DNA from: Novipirellula herctigrandis
Lineage (GTDB): Bacteria > Planctomycetota > Planctomycetia > Pirellulales > Pirellulaceae
DNA: 64,000 nucleotides
Direction of reading: 5' to 3'
NCBI GenBank assembly: GCA_007859835.1
Contig: SJPJ01000001.1
Location: forward strand, 2,259,771 to 2,323,770
Shown here: piece by piece, positions 34,136 to 42,960 of the stretch
Layout: each line of letters begins with the position of its first letter
Numbering within the stretch: the stretch's first letter is position 1
The notes under the pieces: model-generated
Told to the model about the DNA's origin: nothing
What the model saw: only the letters and a program-made list of their open reading frames with translations
Databases searched by the model: none
Made by a program: the position numbers and the translations under genes

Positions 34136-34169
34136 AATGGCCTCTGTTGCGATCAAATCTGTGGTCGAA

Positions 34170-34240
34170 GCTTGTTGCTTATAGTTGTCCCCACGGGAAA
34201 TTCAGCAGTGACGGTGTTGTTTACCGCTAGATTGATCACC
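34170..34240 (-). pseudogene. Relic of a sulfatase C-terminal domain
   Basis: The minus strand reads LAVNNTVTAEFPVGTTISNK. This aligns with LADNNTVTAELPAGTTHYYL in the sulfatase gene at 30737-32836, and about 35 bases are nearly identical (34196-34232 with 31080-31115). A further copy of this gene type seems to have stood here and been lost. Confidence 0.6.
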
Positions 34241-34256
34241 CTTGGATCGAAACAAT

Positions 34257-36965
34257 TCATAAACCTGGCTCAGCAACAGAAATCGAGTCGATTCGCGCCT
34301 TGCCTGCAATTTGCTCCATTCGAATATCCGTTCCTGCAGAAACCTGTTTTTCGAGAACCAGAACATCCGCATCGGTAACCGTTCGCACGGTTCCCATTCC
34401 TCCGTTACTTCCGTCAAGAATTGTAAGTCTCATGGTTTCGCCGCGCCCAAGCCCAGCGAAATCAATCTCATCAAGCATGACGTCGGTGTCGAAATCAAAC
34501 ACCCAAGCTTCATTGGGATCGAAATTCTGATATTCGGAGCCACTCACGGAGCCGGTGTTGATACTCAGAGAGTCCACGCCTTTATAGATGGTGGTCGTAT
34601 TGCCCTCGTGAGTCCGATCACTGCCGATGATCGCACGAGTGGTGAGAGTGATGCCGCTGACGGTCATTCTCGCCCCAACGACGCCCGCTTTTGCATCCAG
34701 TGCGGAACCATCGGTAAATTCAAAGACGACCTTTTTACCTCGAGCATTCAAGGGGTTTGCTAAAGACGATCCGACCTCGCGCAGATCGATCGGTTTGATG
34801 CCGAGCTTCTCGGCGGGCGAACCCTTCTTGAATCGATAGAGTCCTTCCTTCATCGCTTCTTCATCAAACATGGGATCTGCGTAGAGTAGCTTCACCGGAT
34901 CTTTACCGGGCGTCACCGGTTGCCCAGCGAACAAGTCACTCCCGAGTTCTGCTTTGGGCACGTACGGATCACTCTTATTCTGCGTAAAATAGATCGAGTT
35001 CTCCATTTTAGGGAGATTCTCATAGAACGGCCGGTTCGTCGCACGCTCGTCTGTCAGGTAAAGACCGTTACCGGACTTAGAAGACGCCGGCGGCATAAAG
35101 ATGTTTCTCTGCGGTAGCGCTTTCTTGGTGCCACCCAACCATCCAGGCAGGGTTCGCCCGCGCAGGAAAGTTTCAGTGAAAATGAAGTTGTTGATCACAT
35201 CGGCAGGTCCCTTGAGCCCCAGGCCTCGCTCTGATTCAGTGATCACATTTTCCCGGATGATGGTGAAACTCGGATTGTCATCCAGACGAATGGCCCCTGC
35301 TGTATCATAATTTTCGTGAAGATAGTTGCGCTCCACCAAGTTGTCCTCGCCCATGGCTGAGAAATAGATCGCGTTCCCGTCATGCAGCTTGAGAAGCGTG
35401 CGCGAGATATCATTCATGATGATCTTGTTTTCACGGGCATGTAGAAGCGGCAGGAAGTGCTCAAGACGGTTCTGCCACTCGGCGGCGAGTCCCTTTCTGA
35501 TAGCGGACTCACACTCCTTAAATCGAATCGAGGATACCCATGCGCGCCTGAATGGGATTCGGTTCACGAGGTAAAACTCATGCGGACGGCAACCGCTCAC
35601 CACAATGCCGTTGTAAGGAACTTCTTGAATCGTGTTGTGGGTGATTTCGTTGTGCCCGCTTTGTGTGATGAAAATGGCGGCGGAATGCAACAAGAGTTCA
35701 CCGATGTGGTGAATGTAGTTGTCGTGCACCACGTTGTTCTTGTTCACGTCCTTGGTGCCCGGACCATAGCCGCTGAGCACAATGCCTCCTCCGCCGAGAT
35801 GGTGCAGGTGATTGCTGGCAATTTTGATTCGCTGACAGTGCAGATCGAGGCGGATGCCCGTGCCGCTGCTTGACTTGATGACACACGATGAAACCGCGCA
35901 GTCTTCGGCAAAGCGGAAGCGGACCACGGCATTGCCCTTGTCATACATTTCCCAGTCGTGTTGCAGGCCCTTATCCTGTGCAAGCAGGTTGTCACGCACA
36001 CCATGGGTGAAGGTGAGACCTTCGAAACGGAGATGCGACGCAAAAGGTCCATCCTCCGCGCCTTCAACTCGGATGAATTCCTGTAGAAACGGCGCGATCA
36101 CATTCATGTCGGCCACATCCTTTTCAGGCCACATGTAAATACGCCCTTCCTGAGTATTTACCACCCATTCTCCCGGCTCATCCAGATATTCGATCGCATT
36201 CTCAACCCAGTAGCGGTTGTTCGGGTTGATCGGCTGATACGTCGGATCCACCGCCAAGTGGGCAATCTTGTTTTCGGAATCAATGCGCTCAAGCGGGATG
36301 ATGTTGGCCAACCACGGACGATCCTTCAGCAGGAGTTCGATATCGGAAGGGTTTTGCCAATCCTTGATGTCATTGTCCCTGTAGAAAACAGTGCGGTCGA
36401 ACGGTGCAACGGGCTTACCTTCATACTCCAACACACTCGTTAACTTTTTACCCTGCTGGTTAAAGTCATTTTCCTTTTTGACGTCTGCATATTTGAAGCT
36501 ACCTGACCTGGAGCGTTTAAGAATCGTCTTCCCATCGTAGAGGGATCGGATCACCCATTGCTCGCCTGCTCCCTTTGGAATCTCAGCCACCCAAAGCTTG
36601 CCGCGCGCCTGCTCGGATACGCCCTTGGGATCCGATGACGTTTTTTTCCATCCCGTTATCGAAACACCTCCTGTAAACACAGGTTCCTCACCGGGGAACG
36701 CTTTGTAAACGACAGCAGCTCCTTCAACGCCCGAATCCTCCACACCAAACACAACGGTTTGCCTTAAAGGGTAGACACCGCCTTTTATCAGGACCTCAAT
36801 CGGTTGACTGGGCTGCCTTTTCTTAAGTTCTCGAACTTGCAATCGAGCATCTTCCAGCGTCGCGATGGGACCATCGGGACTCATAACAAGGGTCGCCTGA
36901 TCAGCCCAGAGCGAACTGAAGGTGAGGCACCAGAACAGAATGACGTATTTGTGTATTTTGGACAT
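34257..36965 (-). CDS. Secreted right-handed beta-helix glycoside hydrolase, GH141-like
   Basis: The 902-residue protein has a signal peptide (MSKIHKYVILFWCLTFSSLW) and the GH141-type start: SPDGPIATLEDARLQVRELK, IKGGVYPLRQTVVFGVEDSG and PVFTGGVSITGWK. A beta-helix of parallel repeats follows (about 310-640; SSGTGIRLDLHCQRIKIASN, GHNEITHNTIQEVPYNG). From about 755 there is a separate C-terminal beta domain. GH141 includes alpha-L-fucosidase and xylanase activities; with GH29, GH95 and sulfatases beside it, fucosidase is the likelier. Family assignment is by eye. Confidence 0.75.
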   Translation of the reverse strand: MSKIHKYVILFWCLTFSSLWADQATLVMSPDGPIATLEDARLQVRELKKRQPSQPIEVLIKGGVYPLRQTVVFGVEDSGVEGAAVVYKAFPGEEPVFTGGVSITGWKKTSSDPKGVSEQARGKLWVAEIPKGAGEQWVIRSLYDGKTILKRSRSGSFKYADVKKENDFNQQGKKLTSVLEYEGKPVAPFDRTVFYRDNDIKDWQNPSDIELLLKDRPWLANIIPLERIDSENKIAHLAVDPTYQPINPNNRYWVENAIEYLDEPGEWVVNTQEGRIYMWPEKDVADMNVIAPFLQEFIRVEGAEDGPFASHLRFEGLTFTHGVRDNLLAQDKGLQHDWEMYDKGNAVVRFRFAEDCAVSSCVIKSSSGTGIRLDLHCQRIKIASNHLHHLGGGGIVLSGYGPGTKDVNKNNVVHDNYIHHIGELLLHSAAIFITQSGHNEITHNTIQEVPYNGIVVSGCRPHEFYLVNRIPFRRAWVSSIRFKECESAIRKGLAAEWQNRLEHFLPLLHARENKIIMNDISRTLLKLHDGNAIYFSAMGEDNLVERNYLHENYDTAGAIRLDDNPSFTIIRENVITESERGLGLKGPADVINNFIFTETFLRGRTLPGWLGGTKKALPQRNIFMPPASSKSGNGLYLTDERATNRPFYENLPKMENSIYFTQNKSDPYVPKAELGSDLFAGQPVTPGKDPVKLLYADPMFDEEAMKEGLYRFKKGSPAEKLGIKPIDLREVGSSLANPLNARGKKVVFEFTDGSALDAKAGVVGARMTVSGITLTTRAIIGSDRTHEGNTTTIYKGVDSLSINTGSVSGSEYQNFDPNEAWVFDFDTDVMLDEIDFAGLGRGETMRLTILDGSNGGMGTVRTVTDADVLVLEKQVSAGTDIRMEQIAGKARIDSISVAEPGL

Positions 36966-37148
36966 ATCGAGATGTTTCTATCTTTGTGCTGTCAGCAATT
37001 TGTTTTACGAGTGAAAGCGTTTCCCGTCTGTGAGTTGTTCCGTAACTCGAGCCGCAGGCATCCGACTGCAATAAGTGTTTTTAAAAGCCGCCCGTCCACA
37101 TTTGCAATCCAAAGACAAAGTCAATCGCTGGCCTTCAGATTCCGCCTT

Positions 37149-38219
37149 TTATTTGGTTCGTTCCTTCATCTTGAAGACGTGCGAACAGCTACCGTGCCCA
37201 GGCGTCGTATTGACTCCGGTGGCCAAATACAGATACGCGGGATTCCCGTCGATCGCAAGCACCTGCGCGCGTTCAAGGTGGCCATCGATTTTGCCTCGAT
37301 ACGCTTTACCTTCACTCAACGCTTCCTTCCCGACGTAATGTGCCAGATCTTCATAGGCACGCGTCGTGTTCTCGGCATCAAAAAAGAATCCTTCCTTGGA
37401 TTTCCAAAGCAGTCCTCCACCGTTTGACCCTTTGGACCCCACAAAATCACGGCTTAGCATATAGACATGCTGATTCATGGTGAACGCATACGCGTCTTCC
37501 AGCTGCATGGAGTCCGGGGTGACACGTTTCGGATGATGCTTGTAGGGGCCTTCCAGCTTGTCCGACACGGCAACGCCATAGTTGTACCTGCCGCGTTTGG
37601 CTTTGGGGTAAGGCTTGACGACAGACTTGTCGTACAACAGATATTTTCCATTGTGTTTCACCAGCGAAGGATTGGAAACACCCAACTGGGCAGCCACATT
37701 CCAATCCCCAGGTTCCGTGGACTTTCGCAGGATCGTGCCGTCGGCCTCGGCTCCGGCGGCCGGTTTCCAGTCGTCGTTCAAATCGTCAGCGACGTACATG
37801 ACGATCCGCTGTGTTTTTAGCAAACTGTTTTCGTTGACGATGAAGCAAAGCACATATTTCCCATCGATCTTCTTGATCGTTGGGTTGTGTGGCGAGTTGA
37901 AGGTTCCGTCGGAATCGGGCACCGCCACACGGACAAATTCAAAAGGGCCCTCCGGCTTGTCGCCCACGTAGTGTGCAATTTCGCACTCCTTGTACCAACC
38001 GCTGAAGTTCTTCTGCGTCATCATGGACCAACGTGCGACATACAGATGCACTTTTCCGTCAGGGCCGATCACGGGCGACGAACCCCAAACATGCATGCCT
38101 TCGGTTTGCACCGCCTTGCCAACATATTCAAACTCAAGATCGCATGGTTGCGCCATGCAAAGCGTCGGTACAGCCAATAGACAAAGTACAAAGAGTCTCA
38201 TTTGCATCATCTTTTCCAT
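37149..38219 (-). CDS. Secreted five-bladed beta-propeller glycosidase (GH43/GH117-like)
   Basis: The 356-residue protein has a signal peptide (MRLFVLCLLAVPTLCMA) and propeller repeats: HVWGSSPVIGPDGKVHLYVA, FNSPHNPTIKKIDGKYVLCF, LGVSNPSLVKHNGKYLLYDK and QLEDAYAFTMNQHVYMLSRD. Strand-end acids and histidines (SPHNP, LEDAY) are where GH43 and GH117 enzymes place catalysis. It is a clear paralogue of the gene at 41784-42878. These families cleave arabinose, galactose or anhydrogalactose linkages; the substrate here is unproven. The start could also be the Met four or seven codons in. Confidence 0.78.
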   Translation of the reverse strand: MEKMMQMRLFVLCLLAVPTLCMAQPCDLEFEYVGKAVQTEGMHVWGSSPVIGPDGKVHLYVARWSMMTQKNFSGWYKECEIAHYVGDKPEGPFEFVRVAVPDSDGTFNSPHNPTIKKIDGKYVLCFIVNENSLLKTQRIVMYVADDLNDDWKPAAGAEADGTILRKSTEPGDWNVAAQLGVSNPSLVKHNGKYLLYDKSVVKPYPKAKRGRYNYGVAVSDKLEGPYKHHPKRVTPDSMQLEDAYAFTMNQHVYMLSRDFVGSKGSNGGGLLWKSKEGFFFDAENTTRAYEDLAHYVGKEALSEGKAYRGKIDGHLERAQVLAIDGNPAYLYLATGVNTTPGHGSCSHVFKMKERTK

Positions 38220-38354
38220 TCGATGGAGGAAGTTTGTTGTTCCAGTTGTGTCATTTGCAAGTCATTTCGGCTCGAAGAGCATGCAGTGCCCGCCGCCGGG
38301 GCCCATCTGGGCGGAAAGGGTCTTTTCGCTCGCCGTGATTTCCACAACGACATC

Positions 38355-40214
38355 TTAATCATTACCATACTTTGCGGGCGACAACACGACTTCGCGGAGC
38401 ATCATCAGGCCTTGATCGTATTCGATCGCCAACGGGGCGATTTTCAATGCTTTGACCGAGAGTTGATAGCGACCGGGCTGATCAAAGTTCACTTGGCCTA
38501 GCTCAACCAACTGGAAAGCGGCTTTGAACGGAGACAAGCGTCCCCTGCCGAGAGGCCCGGCTTTCACGGTGTGTCGGAACTCCTGGCCAGCAACTTCGAG
38601 GACGAACTTGCCGCTATTCATCCAACTGGATTGGTTGACTTTCACGACGTAAGAACCAGGCTCTTCAACGACAAGTTCCCACTCCGCCCAATCCGACGGA
38701 TTGGTCCAACCTTTTAAGTTTTCACGTTGTCCACCGGCTCCGGCACCAAGCGAAAAGTGCAAGTCTTCACCGTGAACCTTCGCAAAGGCGGATGACAAAA
38801 AGTAATCACCAACATCAACTTCTGCGTTCCCCTGCTGAGGGCGTAACGGCCGAGTCAATGGACGACTCGCATTGTCAACAACAGGGGCGCCGTTTAGCTC
38901 AACCTTGATCACACTCAACAGTGGGTCGACCGATTTTGCTGGCACATCAACGACCACATTACCAGCAGACTGGACGAATGAAAGTGGCTTAATGTCGCCG
39001 AGAAATTGAATCTGCTGGATAACTGCGTCCGGCTGCCCCACGTTAAGACCTGGGATGACGAGCTTGCCATCATTAGGCCAATCTCTGACGAAGTAGTAGA
39101 GTGTATTGCCGCGCCGGCTGCACGCGCCCCAATCCAGCAGGTAGTGCGGGCCACGCTCCGTCGCATAGATTGACTCACCATATTTGCGCAACCAATTGCC
39201 GAGCGGTTGCAACTTTCGCACACTCACAGGAGGAAGGAGCCCCTCCGGCGTTGGCCCCATATTCATCAGCAGGTTGCCACCACGCGAAACGGTATCAACC
39301 AGGTTGTCGATTGCCCACTTGAGTGATTGCGAAGTGTCCTTGCCTTTCCAGAACCAGCCTCCGTCAAATCTCTGACAGCTCTCCCACAGGCGACCGTTGA
39401 TATTGTCCCCGACGTACGGTACGAAGTTCTCTGAAGATCCATAGTCTCCATCCCCCAGGCGACGCTGCCCGATACGATCCACGAGCAAGATATCCGGTTG
39501 CCACTTTCTGACATGATCGCGGTAATCCGATGCCCGCTCATAGCTCCATGTGTTGACCCACTCGCCGTCCATCCAGAGCGTCACGATGTCACCATACTTG
39601 GTGAGCAACTCCTCGGTTTGATCGAGCATGTATTGATGATACCGAGCGTAATTCGGGCTGCCGAGTTTTGCCGTGTAATCGGCGTGAGCGATGTCCCAAA
39701 CCGAGTAATAAAAGCCGAGCAACATATCATGCTTTGCACAAGCATCGGCCAGTTCCTTCATCGGGTCGCGGCCAAACGGCGTTGCATCCATGATGTCATG
39801 GTTGGTGTAGGCCGAATCAAACATACAGAAGCCCGAGTGATGCTTCGTCGTGATCACGATGTATCGGAAGCCGATCTTTTTGGCTGTCAGCACCCATTGT
39901 TCAGCGTCAAACTTCGTCGGATTGAATCGGCGTAAGACGTTATCACTAATCTTGACTTCACCGCCTGCTTTCTGCGGTCCCCAGTGGAGGAAGAGACCAA
40001 ATTTGGCATCTTTCCATTTCGCGACACGCTTTATGCGATCTTGTTCCGACTCACCGGGGAAGGCAGCCACCACGGGATCACCGGACATGAATTGAGCAAA
40101 CCAGGGACGGTCTGCTTTCGCGCGTGCCTGAGCTTCCATGGGGTCTGGCTGGGCTGCGTTCAATGAGTTCAGTCCAAGTGTTACCAGGCAGATCGCATTC
40201 AATAGAGTTTTCAT
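38355..40214 (-). CDS. Secreted GH29 alpha-L-fucosidase
   Basis: The 619-residue protein has a signal peptide (MKTLLNAICLVTLGLNSLNA). The TIM barrel carries WKDAKFGLFLHWGP (67-80), ITTKHHSGFCMFDS (121-134), nucleophile D216 in TLWMDGEW, and GGNLLMNMGPTPEG. A C-terminal beta-sandwich (about 470-610) completes it. GH29 enzymes release alpha-L-fucose with retention. The start ATG overlaps the TGA of the sulfatase upstream in an ATGA, so the two are translationally coupled. A longer start six codons upstream lacks the clean signal peptide. Coupling argues that both enzymes act on the same polymer. Confidence 0.94.
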   Translation of the reverse strand: MKTLLNAICLVTLGLNSLNAAQPDPMEAQARAKADRPWFAQFMSGDPVVAAFPGESEQDRIKRVAKWKDAKFGLFLHWGPQKAGGEVKISDNVLRRFNPTKFDAEQWVLTAKKIGFRYIVITTKHHSGFCMFDSAYTNHDIMDATPFGRDPMKELADACAKHDMLLGFYYSVWDIAHADYTAKLGSPNYARYHQYMLDQTEELLTKYGDIVTLWMDGEWVNTWSYERASDYRDHVRKWQPDILLVDRIGQRRLGDGDYGSSENFVPYVGDNINGRLWESCQRFDGGWFWKGKDTSQSLKWAIDNLVDTVSRGGNLLMNMGPTPEGLLPPVSVRKLQPLGNWLRKYGESIYATERGPHYLLDWGACSRRGNTLYYFVRDWPNDGKLVIPGLNVGQPDAVIQQIQFLGDIKPLSFVQSAGNVVVDVPAKSVDPLLSVIKVELNGAPVVDNASRPLTRPLRPQQGNAEVDVGDYFLSSAFAKVHGEDLHFSLGAGAGGQRENLKGWTNPSDWAEWELVVEEPGSYVVKVNQSSWMNSGKFVLEVAGQEFRHTVKAGPLGRGRLSPFKAAFQLVELGQVNFDQPGRYQLSVKALKIAPLAIEYDQGLMMLREVVLSPAKYGND

Positions 40215-41722
40215 CGAATACTGGGGTTCCATGTTGGTAGGGTTTTACTTTCTATTGCTTGCTTGTATCGCTCCACAAGCGGAAGCTTCTTACGGACACG
40301 CTCCGTGGTGAGCCCTTCATTGACCATCAGTGGCACAGTTTTGTCCCACCACGCATCGTATTTTTTTCGCAGTCGGGCAACGACTTCGGGATTCGCATCT
40401 GACACATCAGTCGTTTCGCCAGGATCAGCATTGATGTCGTAGAGTTCTGAGTTGTTGACGAAACGCCATCGCTCGGTCCGGACGGCACAGTTGACAAACT
40501 TAGCACTCGCCACGTTTTTTGCTTGAGGATGCTTTTCTTCCCAGCGACCAACATGGACAAAAAGTTCACGATCGGGCCACTCGGAATCCGGGTGCTGTAA
40601 CAGCGGCAGCAATGAGCGTCCGTCGAGCTCTTGCATCTGTGTAGGCAGTTTGGCAGACACTAGATCAGCGAACGTTTTAAAGATGTCGATGTGCGACGTA
40701 AGCCCATTCACATCGACGCCTTCTTTTAAGACACCTGGCCAATACCAGAACGAAGGCACTCGCGTTCCGCCTTCATAGGGGGTGCCCTTATGGCCTCTTA
40801 AACCCGCAGTAAAGAAAGGGGCGTTTTTTCCGTTCTTCTTGCCGCTCACATAGTTCATTCCATTGTCGGTCATGAAAATAATGAGCGTATTGTCGAGGGC
40901 ATTCCAATCCATCAAATTCTGCATCATTCGACCAAAATTATCGTCGATATTCTCGATCATGCCAAAACGTCCTGCCGGCGCATGGTTTTTGGAAGTCGCC
41001 CAGCCCATCTCTTTAAATCGTTGCGTGTACTTCTTGGGAGCGATGTTAGGTGTGTGAGGCGCGTTAGTTGCTATGTAGGCGAAGAACGGTTTGTTTGCTT
41101 CATGCTGTCCCTTGATCCAGTTCATCCCCGCATCAAAAAACAAGTCGGTGCAATAGCCTTTGGTTTGTACAATCTGGTTGTTATGCAGCAGTACACTGTC
41201 GTAGTAAGTCCTTTTGCCGTTGGGTGGGAAGTCTCCCCACACCGTTTGGCCAATACCGCCTGCACCATGAATTAGCGATTCATCAAATCCACGATTGTGT
41301 GGCAAGTAGGGTTCGTCGTCTCCAAGATGCCATTTGCCAAAGATACCTGTCGCGTAACCGCTCGCTTGAAGCATCTGTGGCAGCGTGAGAACGTCCAGTG
41401 CCATGCGCTCGCGCATCAAAATGGTATGCGTGACGCCAACGCGAAATTCATGGCGACCACTCATGATTGCTGCACGCGTTGGTGCGCAGGAAGGGCTGAC
41501 ATGAAAATCAGCCAAGCGTGTCGATTGCTTGTAGAAGTGGTCGATATTTGGCGTATTCAGAATCGGATTGCCAAGGCAGGACAAGTCGCCCATTCCCTGG
41601 TCGTCCGTAAGCACAAGGATGATGTTGGGACGCTTGCCCGCAAGCTGGCCTGCGTGACAGTCGGAAAATACAAGTGCGATGAATACCAGGTTCAGTAACC
41701 CAGCGGTTATAAGATGGTGCAT
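40211..41722 (-). CDS. Secreted S1 sulfatase
   Basis: The 503-residue protein has a signal peptide, metal ligands in LVLTDDQGMGD (about 37-47), the formylglycine motif CAPTR at 79-83 and FMTDNGMNYVSG in the middle. IFGKWHLGDDEPYLPHNRGF is the standard substrate-site strand. The C-terminal subdomain (LYDINADPGETTDV) is complete. It should act on sulfate esters outside the cytoplasm. Its TGA overlaps the ATG of the GH29 fucosidase gene, the closest coupling in the block. Confidence 0.94.
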   Translation of the reverse strand: MHHLITAGLLNLVFIALVFSDCHAGQLAGKRPNIILVLTDDQGMGDLSCLGNPILNTPNIDHFYKQSTRLADFHVSPSCAPTRAAIMSGRHEFRVGVTHTILMRERMALDVLTLPQMLQASGYATGIFGKWHLGDDEPYLPHNRGFDESLIHGAGGIGQTVWGDFPPNGKRTYYDSVLLHNNQIVQTKGYCTDLFFDAGMNWIKGQHEANKPFFAYIATNAPHTPNIAPKKYTQRFKEMGWATSKNHAPAGRFGMIENIDDNFGRMMQNLMDWNALDNTLIIFMTDNGMNYVSGKKNGKNAPFFTAGLRGHKGTPYEGGTRVPSFWYWPGVLKEGVDVNGLTSHIDIFKTFADLVSAKLPTQMQELDGRSLLPLLQHPDSEWPDRELFVHVGRWEEKHPQAKNVASAKFVNCAVRTERWRFVNNSELYDINADPGETTDVSDANPEVVARLRKKYDAWWDKTVPLMVNEGLTTERVRKKLPLVERYKQAIESKTLPTWNPSIR

Positions 41723-41783
41723 ATTCTTAATTCAGGGCAAATGAACTCAAAACGATGAAAGGCACAACACGTTGCGTCGCTTC

Positions 41784-42878
41784 CTATCTGCTGCCTGCCT
41801 CTGAACCGGAGTGAGACGGATTCGGTCTTTTGATTCGGAATAGGCAAGAATGACTGCCATTTCCACCAGTTAGATTGGCTCCGGATGCGACGTAGAGGTG
41901 AGTGGGGTGCCCGTCCTGGACAAGCACCTGCGGACGCTCAAACTTCTTGCCACGCGGTACCTTGGCGTTGGCAAGAAGTTCTTTATCCAGATAGCGATGC
42001 ATTTTATCGTAACCCAAAATTGGATCCGTGAAATGAATCCCGTTATCCGACTCCCAAAGGTAGCCCGTTCCTTTGTTGTTGTGCGTGGTTAACAGGTAAA
42101 CCTTTCCGTTTTCCACAAACGCGTAGCCATCTTCGATCGTCGTCGAGTTGCTCGTCAATGGATCAGCAATAAATGCATAAGGCCCCTCGACCTGATCCGC
42201 AATCGCAACCCCCATGCGACGAACATCCCCCTTCTTCATCGCCTTGTAGTACAGAAAAAATCGGCCGTCCGGATGCTCCAAGAGTGCGGGATTGTTGACT
42301 CCAACCGTCGATTGATGGCTCCAGATGGAAGGGTCTGTCGGAGGGGCCAGGATCAGGCCATCGTCCCCGACCTTTTTCCAGGGGCCTTCGGGGCGATCGG
42401 CAATCATCATTCCGATCCGCTGCGAAGCAACTTGTTCACTTTTCACTCCGCCACCATTGGCGATGTAGGTGAGCACGTACCGGTCCCCTACCTTCTGTAT
42501 GTTGGGATTGTGTGGCGACTGAAAATCCCATGCCCCTTCTTTCCCGCTCCCCCGCACCACCACTTCTTGGAACACAAAAGGGCCTTCTGGACTGTCACTC
42601 ACATAACGGGCAATTTCAGAATGGGTTAACCAAGCCTTAAATTCTTGCTTCAACGGCCAACGCGCAAGGAAAAGGTGCGTTTTTCCAGACGGTCCCACCA
42701 CCGGACTGGACCCCCACACATGATAGCCGGGATCTTCCACCGCAACGCCCACATATTCCAAGCGATCCGCCCATGAGCGATCCTCATGATCTTGCCCGGA
42801 AACCATAGCGGACTCGATGGCGACCAGCAGCCCCGCGATGAGAATCAGATTCATCCGAACAGTAATTTGTTGTTTCAT
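41784..42878 (-). CDS. Secreted five-bladed beta-propeller glycosidase, paralogue of the one at 37149
   Basis: The 364-residue protein has a signal peptide (MNLILIAGLLVAIESAM) and the same repeats as its paralogue: YHVWGSSPVVGPSGKTHLFL, FQSPHNPNIQKVGDRYVLTY, VGVNNPALLEHPDGRFFLYY and TIEDGYAFVENGKVYLLTTH. Conserved acids and histidines fall in the same places. The final region ends KRPNPSHSGSEAGS. Both copies lie on either side of the GH29-sulfatase pair, so they may cut two different linkages of one polymer. Family (GH43/GH117-like) is by eye. Confidence 0.78.
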   Translation of the reverse strand: MKQQITVRMNLILIAGLLVAIESAMVSGQDHEDRSWADRLEYVGVAVEDPGYHVWGSSPVVGPSGKTHLFLARWPLKQEFKAWLTHSEIARYVSDSPEGPFVFQEVVVRGSGKEGAWDFQSPHNPNIQKVGDRYVLTYIANGGGVKSEQVASQRIGMMIADRPEGPWKKVGDDGLILAPPTDPSIWSHQSTVGVNNPALLEHPDGRFFLYYKAMKKGDVRRMGVAIADQVEGPYAFIADPLTSNSTTIEDGYAFVENGKVYLLTTHNNKGTGYLWESDNGIHFTDPILGYDKMHRYLDKELLANAKVPRGKKFERPQVLVQDGHPTHLYVASGANLTGGNGSHSCLFRIKRPNPSHSGSEAGSR

Positions 42879-42960
42879 TGCAATACTTAGTTGTTTAAAG
42901 GTTGCTTCTTATTGGCTTTCAGTTCAGCAATTTCTGGTTCAGGGAAATCGGCGATTTTGA

